The position numbers and the translations under genes are program-made. From assembly GCF_024137025.1 (NCBI RefSeq), contig NZ_JAMYJR010000003.1, positions 62,001 to 126,000 on the forward strand: 64,000 nucleotides of DNA, read 5' to 3'. This DNA comes from Paractinoplanes aksuensis (lineage in GTDB: Bacteria > Actinomycetota > Actinomycetes > Mycobacteriales > Micromonosporaceae). The notes under the pieces are model-generated. The model searched no databases. It saw nothing but the letters and a program-made list of their open reading frames with translations, and was not told the origin of the DNA. Below are positions 1 through 9,478 of the stretch, piece by piece; the stretch's first letter is position 1; each line of letters starts with the position of its first letter.

Positions 1-1299
1 CTCGCGGCGTACGTGATCATGAACCTGCCCGGCCGGGACCCGGAGAACTACCGGGCCCAGCCGATGCTGTTCGCCATCGTCGCCTCCGGCGCGTTCGCCT
101 TCTTCGCCCTGGTCGCGCTGGGCCCGGTGCTGGTGCGGCCGGTGCTGGCCCTGCTGGGCTGGCCGATCCGCCGCTCGGGCCCGGTCGGCCGGCTGGCCGC
201 CGGGGGAGTGGGCTCGGCCCCGCGCCGGGCCGCCGCGGTCTCGGTCGTGGTCGCGCTGGGCGTCACGCTGATCGCCGGCGCCCTGGTCGGCGGCGCGTCG
301 TTCCGGGTGCTGGTCGACCGCGAGACGGCCGCCTCCTCGCCCTCGGACTACGAGCTGACCGGGGTCAACCAGGACCCGGTGCCGGCCGCGCTGGTCGACC
401 AGCTGCGGAAGAACGACAAGGTCAGCAATGTCAGCCCGTACCGGCGGCTGGAGGCCAAGATCGGCGGGCAGATGGAGCTGCCGGTCACCGACCTCGTGAT
501 GACCGGGCTGCCGCAGCTGAAGAAGCTGGACGCGGCTTCGGGCGCCCTGGCCGACGCCGGGCCGGGCAAGGTGGTGCTCTCCGGGTTCGCGGGCGACGTG
601 ACCGGGGCCCGCGTGGGCGACCAGGTGGCCTTCCAGGCCGGTAAGCGCACGGTGAAGCTGGCCGTGGCGGCCATCCTGCCCGACGACGCGCCGCTGCACG
701 CCTCGGCCGTGCTCGACCCGTCCGACCTGACGAAGCTGGGCGCTGCCGCGACGTACGCCGGGGTGCTGGCCGACGCCGCCGCGAGCGGGGAGAAGGCCCG
801 CACCGACGGCAACCGGGCCATCCAGGACGTGCAGACCGCGGCCGGCGGCAAGTGGCGCGTCGACGTGCTGGCCGACCAGCGCGACCAGATCAACGACAAC
901 GTGACGTTGCTGCTGGTGATCGCGATCGGCCTGATCGGGCTCACGGTCATCATCGCGGTGGTCGGCGTGGGCACCACGACCGCGCTGTCGGTGGTCGAGC
1001 GGGTCCGCGAGTCCGGGGTGCTGCGGGCGGTCGGTCTGTCCAAGGCGGGCCTGCGCACGATGCTGACGGCCGAATCGGCACTGTACGGGGTGATCGGCGC
1101 GGCCATCGGTCTCGCGCTCGGGGTCCCGTACGCCTGGCTGGCCGTCAAGGCACTGGGCGTCAACGCCCCGCTGACCGTCCCGGTCGCCCAGCTGGCGGCG
1201 GTGTTCGGAGTCCTGGTCGTGCTGACCGCGCTGGCCGGGGTGCTGCCCGCCCGCCGCGCCGCGAAGGTGAGCCCGGTGGCCGCGCTGGGCGCCGAGTAA
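1..1299 (+). CDS. FtsX-like ABC transporter permease, 5'-truncated by window edge
   Basis: The reading frame is open from base 1, so the gene starts outside the window and about 432 C-terminal residues are visible. Membrane segments are seen near window residues 22-48, 78-98, 304-328, 352-378 and 396-418, with a large soluble domain between the second and third. The C-terminal block has the MacB/FtsX form: a segment after VTLLLVIAIG, the cytoplasmic ERVRESGVLRAVGLSK loop, and the typical ending PARRAAKVSPVAALGAE. Members of this family are exporter permeases that work with a MacB/LolD-like ATPase; the partner would lie to the left. The substrate cannot be told. The GTG at 13 is internal and unlikely to be the start. 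Confidence 0.85.
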   Translation, partial: LAAYVIMNLPGRDPENYRAQPMLFAIVASGAFAFFALVALGPVLVRPVLALLGWPIRRSGPVGRLAAGGVGSAPRRAAAVSVVVALGVTLIAGALVGGASFRVLVDRETAASSPSDYELTGVNQDPVPAALVDQLRKNDKVSNVSPYRRLEAKIGGQMELPVTDLVMTGLPQLKKLDAASGALADAGPGKVVLSGFAGDVTGARVGDQVAFQAGKRTVKLAVAAILPDDAPLHASAVLDPSDLTKLGAAATYAGVLADAAASGEKARTDGNRAIQDVQTAAGGKWRVDVLADQRDQINDNVTLLLVIAIGLIGLTVIIAVVGVGTTTALSVVERVRESGVLRAVGLSKAGLRTMLTAESALYGVIGAAIGLALGVPYAWLAVKALGVNAPLTVPVAQLAAVFGVLVVLTALAGVLPARRAAKVSPVAALGAE

Positions 1300-1340
1300 T
1301 ACAGAGGCGGAAGGTCGGCCGGTTGCGCTAGGAAACAGGG

Positions 1341-1973
1341 GTGGACGAGTTCTGGCCCCTGTTCGGCCTCCGGCTGGCCTTTCGTGACGTGGTGCTGCGC
1401 CCGATGACCGAGACCGACCTGCCGCGGCTGGCCGCGGTGCTGCCGGGCGACGTCGGGCACGACCCGCGGCTGGCGTTGTTCGAGTCGCAGAGCTATGCCG
1501 AGAACGAGCGCCGCCTGTTCTGCCAGGGCTACTGGAAGGCCCTGGGCACCTGGTCGCCGGAGTCGTGGGTGCTGCACTTCGCGGTCGAGCACGGCGGCGA
1601 CCTGGTCGGGGTGCAGACCCTCGAGGGCGACAACTTCCCGGTCCTGCGCACCGTCGACTCGGCGTCGTGGCTGGTGCCCGGGGTGCGGGGCCGAGGGGTC
1701 GGGGTGGCCATGCGGACGGCCGTGCTGCAGTTCGCGTTCGGTGAGCTCGGCGCGGCCGCGGCGATCACTTCGGCCGTCACCACGAACGCGGCCTCGGCGG
1801 GTGTCTCGCGCCGGGTCGGGTACGCCGAGAACGGGGTCAGCACCATCGTCGACACCGGCGGTGACGTGGCCGAACTACTGCATTTCCGGCTTACCGCCGA
1901 GCGCTGGTCCGGGGCCGGCGTCGATGTGACCGGATTCCCGCCCTGCCGAGCCTGGTTCGGGATGGCGAGCTGA
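1341..1973 (+). CDS. GNAT-family N-acetyltransferase (RimJ/RimL-like)
   Basis: A 210-residue protein with the GNAT acetyl-CoA signature RGRGVGVAMRTAV in its middle third and a substrate-binding region of the Acetyltransf_3 type (opening LRLAFRDVVLRPMTETDLP). Family members move an acetyl group from acetyl-CoA to an amine, often a protein N-terminus or a small molecule; the substrate here is unknown. The GTG start follows a purine-rich stretch (aggaaacaggg). The gene sits 41 bp after the permease gene and may be read with it. It has normal high-GC codon use and nothing suggests transfer. Confidence 0.8.
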   Translation: MDEFWPLFGLRLAFRDVVLRPMTETDLPRLAAVLPGDVGHDPRLALFESQSYAENERRLFCQGYWKALGTWSPESWVLHFAVEHGGDLVGVQTLEGDNFPVLRTVDSASWLVPGVRGRGVGVAMRTAVLQFAFGELGAAAAITSAVTTNAASAGVSRRVGYAENGVSTIVDTGGDVAELLHFRLTAERWSGAGVDVTGFPPCRAWFGMAS

Positions 1974-2027
1974 TTTCGCTTTCGATACCCTCACGCCCGG
2001 CTTTGGACAACATAAACGGGGGTCAGC

Positions 2028-4277
2028 GTGAGGCGTCGACTGGCGATAGGCATCGGAACCGCGGCGGCGGTGCTCGCGGCCGGGGGCGGCATCGCCGTCC
2101 TGACCGGGCCCGGGGACGCGGTGGCGCGGTTCATCTCCGGTGAGCCGGCGGCCGGAAAGAAGGCGGCGCCGGTCAAGGCCGTCGCGGCCGCCGCCAAGCC
2201 GGCCGGCATCCGCATCGACCAGGTCGACCTCGGCAGTCTGGGCCGCAAGTTCTCGCTGCCGCAGCGGCCGACCAAGAACTTCAGCATGGTCAGCGTCAGC
2301 TGGAACAGCCCAAAGGACGCGCCCGACGGCACGGTGCAGGTGCGCACCCGCGACGCCCGCAGCGGTCAATGGACGGGCTGGAAGAACCTGTCGATCGCCG
2401 AGGACGCGGCCGACCTGTCCGGCGAGCGGGCCCGCGCCCGTGGCCGCACCGCCCCGCTCTGGACCGGCCCGTCCGACGGCGTGGCGGCCCGGCTCGTCGG
2501 CGCGGCCGCCAAGCCGCTGCCCGCCGGGCTGCTGCTCAAGCTCATCGACCCCAATGCCCCCGAGTCCGGTGGCCGCGGTGGTGGTGAGCCGGTTCCGACG
2601 ACCACTGTGCCCAAGGCGCCGCCGCCCGCGAGCACCGACCCGGCGGCGGAGGCCACCACCAAGCCGCCCGCGACCACGGCTACGCCGCCCACCCCGAGGG
2701 CCACGACACCGACTCCGCCGCCGCCGGGCACGCCGACGCCGCCGCCCACGTCGGTGCCCCCGCCGGTGCCGAATCCGGGGATGCCGGCCTACGTCTCGCG
2801 AGCCGGCTGGAAGGCGAACGAGAAGCTGGTCAAGGCCCCGCCGACGATCGCCCCGGAGGGCGTGAAGCTGGTCTGGGTGCACCACACCGGCACCGAGTTC
2901 CCGAAGACCTGTGCCGACGCCCCGGACTTCGTCCGCGCGATCATGGCCACCGACATCTCCGAGGGCTTCGACGACATCGGTTACAACTTCCTGGTCGACA
3001 ACTGCGGCACGATCTACGAGGGTCGCGGTGGCGGCGTCGGCAAGGCCGTGGTCGGCGCGCACGTGGCCGGCTTCAACACCGCCACGGCCGGCATCGCGCT
3101 GATCGGCGACTACACCACGGTGCGGCCGAGCAACGCGGCCCTCACCTCGATCGCCAAACTGGCGGCGGCCCGCCTCGGCGCGTACGGCAACGACCCGACC
3201 AGCACCACGACGCTGGTCGCGGGCATCGACGGCATGAAGTGGCCGAAGGGCACCGTGGTGCCCTTCCCGCGCATCGCCGGTCACCGGGACGGCGCCGAGA
3301 CGGAGTGCCCGGGCGACCTGTTCCACCCGTTGCTGGGCCAGGTCCGCGGCCGGGCGGCGCTGCCGGGCCTCGAGCTCGTCTCGGTCAGCGGCGGCGAGCC
3401 GACCAGCCCGCCCTTCTACGTGCGAGAAGAGGGGACCGTCTACTACCGGGTCGGCGGCCAGGCGGCCGACGTCAGCCGCTTCGACGTGCTGATCGACAGC
3501 AAGGTCGTCGCGACCGGCCCGGGCGGCAGCCTCACGGGCAGCGCGAAGATCACCGTCACCCCGGGCTCGCACAACGTTGCGGTCCGCGTGGTGCACGTGA
3601 CCGGCGCGACCGACATCACGCCGGTCACCAAGGTCATCGGCGACGTGACCAAGCCGACCTTCCCGACCCCGCCCTGGGTGGCCCTGAAGACCGGCACGTA
3701 CTCCGCCACCTCGGTGCCGGTCGCGGTGAACTTCAAGTCGGCCGACAACAACGGCAGGATCGCCCGTCAGTTCGCCCTGTCGCCGAACGAGGTCCCGATG
3801 CTCGGCACCTCGACGGTGTGGAACGCGACGGTCAAGCCGAACGTGGCCGTGAAGTACACCGTGCAGGCCTCGGACATGGCCTACAACGAGGGCGTCTCGA
3901 CCGTGACCCGCACGATCGTCCAGATGCCCGAGACGTCGGCCAAGCGCACCGGCACCTGGAGCACCCGCTCGGCCGCCACCACCTACCTGGGGGGCAAGGC
4001 GCTCGCCTCCTCGGCCAAGAACGCCAAGCTGGCGTATGTGTTCAACGGCCGCTCGGCCGCGCTGACCTTCACCCGTACGACCGCCACGGGCCAGGCGGCC
4101 GTCTACGTCGACGGCAAGAAGGTGACCACAGTGGACACCAAGGGCACGGCGACCGCGCACCGGCAGACGATCTGGGTCAAGGCGCTGACCGCCGGCGCCC
4201 ACACCGTCTCGGTCGTGGTCGTGGGCACCAAGGGCCGCCCGACGGTCATCTCGGACGGCCTCACGTACGTCAAGTAG
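2028..4277 (+). CDS. Secreted PGRP-type N-acetylmuramoyl-L-alanine amidase
   Basis: A 749-residue exported protein. An N-terminal signal or anchor helix (residues 5-25) is followed by a beta-type region, then a Pro/Thr-rich linker at about 185-250, and a peptidoglycan-recognition/amidase-2 domain at about 255-445. The zinc ligands expected for this fold are present: His285 or His286 (VWVHHTGTE), His419 (AGHRDG) and Cys427 (TECPGD). Family enzymes cut the bond between N-acetylmuramate and the stem peptide. The last 300 residues look beta-rich, with Ig-like stretches and a final adhesion-like module, and probably bind wall polymers. The GTG start follows ggggg at a good distance. It converges on the chemosensory operon with only 3 bp between the two stop codons and no visible terminator. 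Confidence 0.88.
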   Translation: MRRRLAIGIGTAAAVLAAGGGIAVLTGPGDAVARFISGEPAAGKKAAPVKAVAAAAKPAGIRIDQVDLGSLGRKFSLPQRPTKNFSMVSVSWNSPKDAPDGTVQVRTRDARSGQWTGWKNLSIAEDAADLSGERARARGRTAPLWTGPSDGVAARLVGAAAKPLPAGLLLKLIDPNAPESGGRGGGEPVPTTTVPKAPPPASTDPAAEATTKPPATTATPPTPRATTPTPPPPGTPTPPPTSVPPPVPNPGMPAYVSRAGWKANEKLVKAPPTIAPEGVKLVWVHHTGTEFPKTCADAPDFVRAIMATDISEGFDDIGYNFLVDNCGTIYEGRGGGVGKAVVGAHVAGFNTATAGIALIGDYTTVRPSNAALTSIAKLAAARLGAYGNDPTSTTTLVAGIDGMKWPKGTVVPFPRIAGHRDGAETECPGDLFHPLLGQVRGRAALPGLELVSVSGGEPTSPPFYVREEGTVYYRVGGQAADVSRFDVLIDSKVVATGPGGSLTGSAKITVTPGSHNVAVRVVHVTGATDITPVTKVIGDVTKPTFPTPPWVALKTGTYSATSVPVAVNFKSADNNGRIARQFALSPNEVPMLGTSTVWNATVKPNVAVKYTVQASDMAYNEGVSTVTRTIVQMPETSAKRTGTWSTRSAATTYLGGKALASSAKNAKLAYVFNGRSAALTFTRTTATGQAAVYVDGKKVTTVDTKGTATAHRQTIWVKALTAGAHTVSVVVVGTKGRPTVISDGLTYVK

Positions 4278-4280
4278 TGC

Positions 4281-6272
4281 TCAGCCGTTCCGGCGGGCCT
4301 GGGCCCGCCGGTCCGGTCCGCCGGGGTCCGGGGCCGGGGGCAGCGTGAACCAGAAGGTCGCGCCGCGCCCGTCCTCGCCCTCGGCCCAGATCTCGCCGCC
4401 GTGCCGCTCGACCGCCCGGTGCACCGTGGTCAGGCCGATGCCGGTGCCGGGGAAGTCCTCGGCGCTGTGCAGCCGGGCGAACGGCCGGAACAGCTCACCC
4501 GCCTTGCCCGCCGGGAAGCCGGCCCCGTTGTCCCGCACGTAGAAGCCCTCGGGCGCCTCGCCCACCTCGATCGCCGGGCGCTCGACCTTGCGCGTGAACT
4601 TGACCGCGTTGTTGATCAGGTTCTCCAGGATCACCCGGACCAGACCCTCGTCGGCGTCCGCCCCCATGCCCTCGCGCACAGTGAACGCGACCTTGTGTTC
4701 CGGGTCGCGCGCCTCGACCTCGCCGATCACCGACCACGTGGTGCTGGTCAGGTCGAACTCGGCCCGGCGCAGGTCGCCCCGGCTGGCCCGGGCCAGGATC
4801 AGCAGCGACTCGACCAGGTCGGCCATCCGGTGCGCGGCGGCCTGGATCCGGCTCAACCGGCGCCGCATCTCGGTGCTGAGCGGGTCGTCCTCGTCGTCCA
4901 GCATGTGCTCGGCGAAGCTGCTGATCACCTGGAGCGGGCCGCGCAGGTCGTGCGAGACCGAGCCCGAGAACGCCTCCAGCTCGCGGTTGCGCCACTCCAG
5001 CTCCTCGACCAGGGCGGCCCGGGTCTCGGCCAGCTGCCGGGCCGACCGTTCCTCGGCCGCGTCCAGCTCGCGGCGCATCAGCTCCTCGCGGATGCGGCGG
5101 CTCTCGTCGTGCGACTGCTTGCGCCGGATCTGCGTACGCACGTGGGCCCGCAGCGCGTCCGAGCCGGAATCCGCCCGCACGTAGTCGTCGGCCCCCGCCT
5201 CCAGACAGGCCAGCATGTCGTCGTCGGTGGCCCCGGTCATCACCACCGGGGTCTCGCCGATCACCGGCACTTCCTTGATCCGCCGGCACGCCTCGCGGCC
5301 CAGGTCGCCCGACAGGCCCAGCCCGAGCACGATGCAGTCGACCGGCTGCGCGGCCAGCAGGTCGAGCGCGTCGGCGGTGTCGGCCACCGTGATCACGTCG
5401 TGCCCCTCGTCGCGCAGCGCCGACGCCAGCTCGGCCAGCCGCTGCCGGTCCGGGGTGAGGGCCAGCACCTTGCTCGGCCCGTGCGTGCTGCCGGTGAGAT
5501 CGATCGGCAGCTGCTCGGAGGTCTGCCGCAGCACGGCGTTCAGCTTGGCCGGCACGATGGCCAGGTTCTGCTGCTTGCGCACGAACGCGTCGGCCCCGGC
5601 GTCGAGCATCTGCAGCTCGGTGGCGTAGTCGTCGGCCGCGGTCATCAGGATGCACGGGATGTCGCGCAGCGCCGGGTCGAGCCGGATCCGCCGGATCACC
5701 GTGGCGCCGTCGATGCCGGGCATCACACCGTCCACGATCATCGCCTGGGGCCGCCGGTCGGCCGCCACCCGCAGGCCGTCCTCGCCGCTGGGGGCGGTCA
5801 GCACGGCGTAGCCCTCGGCCTCGAGCAGCTCACGCAGCTGCTCGCGGAAGGTCATGCTGTCGTCCACGATGAGCACGGTCGTGCGGTCGTCGGGGAGCGC
5901 CGGGCCCTCCCGCAGCAACTGGCGCACCCGGGCCACGACGTATCCTGCATCGTACGGTTTTCCGACGTACTCGTCGGCCCCCGTGCGTAACCCGGCCAGC
6001 CGGTCGGCGACCTCGTCCTCGCTGCTCAGCAACACGGTCACGACCCGGGCCCGGCTCGGCATGCCCCGCAGCTCGGTCAGCAGCTCGAGCCCGTCGGCGT
6101 CGGGCAGCAGCACGTCGAGCACGGCCACGTCGAAGTCGTCGCCGACGAACGCGGCCCGGGCCTCGGCCCCGGTGGCACACAGGATCGTGCCGAAGCCGTC
6201 GGCCTCGAAGGCCTCGTGCAGGTCCATCCGCACGGTCAGGCTGTCGTCCACGATCAGCACGCGCTGGGTCAT
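4281..6272 (-). CDS. Hybrid histidine kinase with three N-terminal receiver domains
   Basis: A 663-residue soluble protein and the last gene of the chemosensory operon. Receiver 1 (residues 3-122) has the phospho-acceptor Asp53 in VLDVLLPDADG. Receiver 2 (131-250) has Asp181 in IVDGVMPGIDG. Receiver 3 (268-385) reads IVLGLGLSGD where the acceptor Asp is expected, so it looks non-phosphorylatable. A coiled coil (390-430) leads to a HisKA domain with His441 in SVSHDLRGPLQ and an HATPase domain with N box NLINNAVKFT, G1 DNGAGF and G2 GTGIGLTTV. It has no membrane segment. The ATG start overlaps the cheB stop as ATGA. It is inferred to take phosphate from CheA-REC and to be the output of the pathway. 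Confidence 0.9.
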   Translation of the reverse strand: MTQRVLIVDDSLTVRMDLHEAFEADGFGTILCATGAEARAAFVGDDFDVAVLDVLLPDADGLELLTELRGMPSRARVVTVLLSSEDEVADRLAGLRTGADEYVGKPYDAGYVVARVRQLLREGPALPDDRTTVLIVDDSMTFREQLRELLEAEGYAVLTAPSGEDGLRVAADRRPQAMIVDGVMPGIDGATVIRRIRLDPALRDIPCILMTAADDYATELQMLDAGADAFVRKQQNLAIVPAKLNAVLRQTSEQLPIDLTGSTHGPSKVLALTPDRQRLAELASALRDEGHDVITVADTADALDLLAAQPVDCIVLGLGLSGDLGREACRRIKEVPVIGETPVVMTGATDDDMLACLEAGADDYVRADSGSDALRAHVRTQIRRKQSHDESRRIREELMRRELDAAEERSARQLAETRAALVEELEWRNRELEAFSGSVSHDLRGPLQVISSFAEHMLDDEDDPLSTEMRRRLSRIQAAAHRMADLVESLLILARASRGDLRRAEFDLTSTTWSVIGEVEARDPEHKVAFTVREGMGADADEGLVRVILENLINNAVKFTRKVERPAIEVGEAPEGFYVRDNGAGFPAGKAGELFRPFARLHSAEDFPGTGIGLTTVHRAVERHGGEIWAEGEDGRGATFWFTLPPAPDPGGPDRRAQARRNG

Positions 6273-7342
6273 CGCCGGCTCCCCGCGGGCTGCAGCTCGA
6301 CGATCCGGGCCGCGATCCGGGCCGGGGGCAGCACGTAGGCGGCCGCACCGAGCAGGGCGGCCTCGCGCGGCATCCCGTACACGACACAGCTCGCCTCGTC
6401 CTGGGCGAAGGTGACCGCGCCGCGCGACCGCATGGTCAGCAGGCCTTCGGCGCCGTCCCGGCCCATGCCGGTGAGCAGGCACCCGGCTGCGGTCGGGCCG
6501 TACTCGGCGGCCACCGAGTCGAACAGCACGTCGACCGAGGGGCGGCAGGAGTGCCGGGGCGGGCCGTCGCTGATCCGCACCAGGCCGTCCCGCACGATCA
6601 GGTGCCGGTCGGGCGGGGCGAGCACGACCCGGCCGGTCAGGGCGGCCACCGGCGTCCGGTCCCGGGCATAACTGACGTCCCGGCCGGTCTGCCCGGCCAG
6701 CCAGTCCGAGAACGCGACGGCGAACGGCTCGCTGGCCGCGATGTGCTGCACGCACAGCACCGGCGGCAGGAAACCGGCCGGCAACGCGCGCAGCAGCTCG
6801 GTCAGCGCGCCCGGACCGCCGGTCGAGGCGCCGAGCGCGACCACCCGCAGGCCGTCGGTGGGCGGCAGCGCCGGCGCGGCGGCCGGTGGCGGGGCCGGCT
6901 CGGCCGGGGTACGGCCACGGCCGTCGAGCCGGGCCCGGGGGTGGGTGATCACCCGGATGCGCGAGACCAGGCGCACGGCCGCGCACAACCGCCGGCCCCA
7001 GTCGGAGTCCGAGGCGTCGCCGCGTGGCTTCTCGAGCACGTCGACCGCGCCCGCCGCCAGCGCGTTGTAGGTGCTGAAGAGCTCCTTGCGGTCGGCCGAC
7101 GAGACGACCAGGATCGGCGTCGGGTGCTCGGCCATGATGTGCTCGGTGGCGACCAGACCGGTCATCGTCGGCAGCATCATGTCCATGGTGACCACGTCGG
7201 GTCGCAGCCGGGCCACCATCTCGACCGCCTGGCCGCCGTCGGTCGCCTCGCCCACGACCTGCAGCTCCGGGTCGGCGGCGAGCGACTCGCGCAGGTGGTG
7301 ACGCATGGTCGCGGAATCCTCCACGAGCAGGACACGGATCAT
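6269..7342 (-). CDS. cheB: Chemotaxis-type protein-glutamate methylesterase CheB
   Basis: A 357-residue CheB. The receiver domain (residues 1-120) has the acidic pair at 9-10 region and phospho-acceptor Asp54 (VTMDMMLPTMTG). A Pro/Ala linker (145-163) leads to the CheB_methylest domain with the catalytic triad Ser173 (GASTGGPGAL), His200 (CVQHI) and Asp296 (GMGRDGAEG). The enzyme removes methyl groups from receptor glutamates and can deamidate glutamines, giving adaptation when phosphorylated by CheA. Its start shares a base with the cheA stop (TGATG) and its stop overlaps the downstream kinase start (ATGA), so translation is coupled at both ends. Confidence 0.95.
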   Translation of the reverse strand: MIRVLLVEDSATMRHHLRESLAADPELQVVGEATDGGQAVEMVARLRPDVVTMDMMLPTMTGLVATEHIMAEHPTPILVVSSADRKELFSTYNALAAGAVDVLEKPRGDASDSDWGRRLCAAVRLVSRIRVITHPRARLDGRGRTPAEPAPPPAAAPALPPTDGLRVVALGASTGGPGALTELLRALPAGFLPPVLCVQHIAASEPFAVAFSDWLAGQTGRDVSYARDRTPVAALTGRVVLAPPDRHLIVRDGLVRISDGPPRHSCRPSVDVLFDSVAAEYGPTAAGCLLTGMGRDGAEGLLTMRSRGAVTFAQDEASCVVYGMPREAALLGAAAYVLPPARIAARIVELQPAGSRR

Positions 7343-9477
7343 CAGAGGATCAGCCTCCGGATGTGCGCCAGCAGTTCCTCCTGGTTGAACTCGCCCTTGA
7401 TCACGTACGCGGCCGCGCCGGCCTCGGTGCCCCGGCGTTTGTCCTCGGCGCTGGCCCGCGAGCTGACCAGGATGGCCGGGACGTGCGCGAGCTGCGGGTC
7501 GGCCTTGGCCCGGGCGACGAACGTGAAGCCGTCGATGCCGGGCATGTCGATGTCGGACAGATACAGCCCGTACTCGCGACTGCGGGCCCGTTCCAGCCCC
7601 TCCTCGCCCGACGCGGCCAGGTCGACCTCGTAGCCGGCCGACTCGAGGATGCTGCGCTCGAGCATGCGGGTGGTCAGCGAGTCGTCCACGACCAGGATCG
7701 GCATCCGCGGCTTGGCCGAGGCCGAGGTGTCCCCGCGCGCGGTCGAGCTCTCCTGCCGGGCCTCGGCCACCAGCCCGTGCGCGTCCAGCACGAGCCGGGG
7801 ATTGCCGTCGAGGTCGATCGAGACGCTGGCGATGACCGGGGCGGCCGGGGCCAGGTCGGGCAGCGGCCGGGCGACCAGGGTCGAGATGCCGGCCAGCCGG
7901 TCGACGCCGATGGCCACCGTGTCCCGGTCGGCCGCGAGCACCACGGCCACCCCGGAGCGGGGCTCGGCCTCGGCCGGGACGGCCTGCAGGGCCTGGGCCA
8001 GCGGCAGGAACGGCAGCACCTCACGCTCGTGGGCGAGCCGGGCGCTGGCGGTGGCGGCGGCCATCTCGTCGGCGGCCAGGCGCACGCAGCGGCGCACCGC
8101 GTCCAGCGGCATCGTGACCGTCGTGCCGCCCGACTCGACGATCAAGCCGTTCATGCTGAGCAGGGTCAGCGGCACGACCAGGCGGACGGTGGCGCCCTGG
8201 CCGGGCCGGTTGGCGATGGTGACCTCGCCGCCCAGCTGCAGGGCCACGTCGCGGGCGACGTCCATGCCGATGCCGCGACCGGCCACCTCGGTCACGCCCG
8301 GCGCGGTGCTGATCCCGCCGTGCAGCACCAGGTCGATCAGCCCCTGCGGGCCCGGATTCACCCCGGGGGCGAGCAGTCCGCGCTCCTCGGCCGTGCGGCG
8401 CAGCGCGGCCAGGTCGAAGCCGCGGCCGTCGTCGACGCAGCGGAACTCGGCGTACCGGCCGCGCCGCTCGACGTGGACGCCGACCGTGCCCTCGGCCGGC
8501 TTGCCCGCGGCCACCCGCTGTTCCTCGGGTTCGATGCCGTGCACGACCGCGTTGCGGACGACGTGCAGGAACGCGCCGCTGATCAGGTTGAGCAGGTTGG
8601 GGCCCATCCGCACGTCGGCCCCGGTGGCCTGGAAGCGCACCCGCTTGCCCTCCGCGTCGGCGGCGTCGCGGACGGCCCGGCGCAGCGCCGTGAAGATCGA
8701 TCCGGCCGGCACCAGGCGCAGGCCCTCGGCCCGGCCCCGCACCTCGTCGAGCTCGCGTTCGACCTGGTCGACGGCGTCGGTCAGGCGGCGGCCGAGCGCG
8801 CCCAGCTCGCCCGCCAGGCGCCGCACCGACGTCCGGGCCGTGGCGTCGGAGACGGTCGTGCGGCCGACCCGCATCCGCTCGCCCAGCGTCTCGACCTTGC
8901 GGTGCAGGCGGCCCAGCGTCCGGTTGCCGTCGCGCAGCGGGGCGATCCGGGCGCTGGCCTCGCTGATCGCGTCGAGAAGCTCGTCGAGGTCGGCGGTGGC
9001 GGCCCGTTCGGGCCGGTCCGAGGCGGCGTCGGCGCCCCGGGCCAGCTCCGCGTCCTCGTGCGCCTGGTCGACTTGGGCCTGGGTGTCGGGGGCGTTGAGC
9101 GGAACCGTGCGCACGTGCTCCGGCGCGGCCGGCGCGGAAGGAGGGGCCGGCTCGGCCGCCGGCGCCGACAGCGAGTCCACGTACGCGGAAATCTCGTCGT
9201 TCAGCCGCAGCAGCTCGCGCATCTGGTCGGCCGGGAGCGCCGGCACCGCCTCGTCGCGGTGCGGGACCAGCACCTCCTCGAACTCGTGGGCCCGGTCCGC
9301 GATCTCCGGCTGCTTCACGACCCGGGCCGCGCCCTTGAGGGTGTGCGCGAACCGCAGCAGCCGGGCCACCACGTCGGCGCCGGGCTGCTGGTCCAGGTCG
9401 AGCACGCCGGCGCTGATCTGGTCGACCAGTTCCTTCGCCTCTATCCGGAAGTAGCGCAGCGGATCGCGTTCCCCCAT
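7342..9477 (-). CDS. cheA: CheA histidine kinase with C-terminal receiver (CheA-REC)
   Basis: A 711-residue signalling kinase. Domains in order: HPt domain with phospho-His45 (LRFAHTLKGAA); a poorly conserved Pro/Ala linker; dimerisation helices at about 185-260; HATPase domain with N box VVRNAVVHG, G1 DDGRGFD and G2 GRGIGMDVA; CheW-like regulatory domain; and a receiver domain near 590-711 with acceptor Asp in LYLSDIDMPGIDG. The fused receiver is typical of Wsp/Frz-type systems, where it serves as phosphate sink or local output. No separate cheY is found in the operon. The start is 1 bp after the receptor stop codon. Confidence 0.93.
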   Translation of the reverse strand: MGERDPLRYFRIEAKELVDQISAGVLDLDQQPGADVVARLLRFAHTLKGAARVVKQPEIADRAHEFEEVLVPHRDEAVPALPADQMRELLRLNDEISAYVDSLSAPAAEPAPPSAPAAPEHVRTVPLNAPDTQAQVDQAHEDAELARGADAASDRPERAATADLDELLDAISEASARIAPLRDGNRTLGRLHRKVETLGERMRVGRTTVSDATARTSVRRLAGELGALGRRLTDAVDQVERELDEVRGRAEGLRLVPAGSIFTALRRAVRDAADAEGKRVRFQATGADVRMGPNLLNLISGAFLHVVRNAVVHGIEPEEQRVAAGKPAEGTVGVHVERRGRYAEFRCVDDGRGFDLAALRRTAEERGLLAPGVNPGPQGLIDLVLHGGISTAPGVTEVAGRGIGMDVARDVALQLGGEVTIANRPGQGATVRLVVPLTLLSMNGLIVESGGTTVTMPLDAVRRCVRLAADEMAAATASARLAHEREVLPFLPLAQALQAVPAEAEPRSGVAVVLAADRDTVAIGVDRLAGISTLVARPLPDLAPAAPVIASVSIDLDGNPRLVLDAHGLVAEARQESSTARGDTSASAKPRMPILVVDDSLTTRMLERSILESAGYEVDLAASGEEGLERARSREYGLYLSDIDMPGIDGFTFVARAKADPQLAHVPAILVSSRASAEDKRRGTEAGAAAYVIKGEFNQEELLAHIRRLIL

Positions 9478-9478
9478 G

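Noticed and set aside
1875..4202. Long minus-strand frame opposite the amidase gene
   Set aside because: Shadow frame caused by high GC; amidase zinc ligands fix the plus-strand reading.
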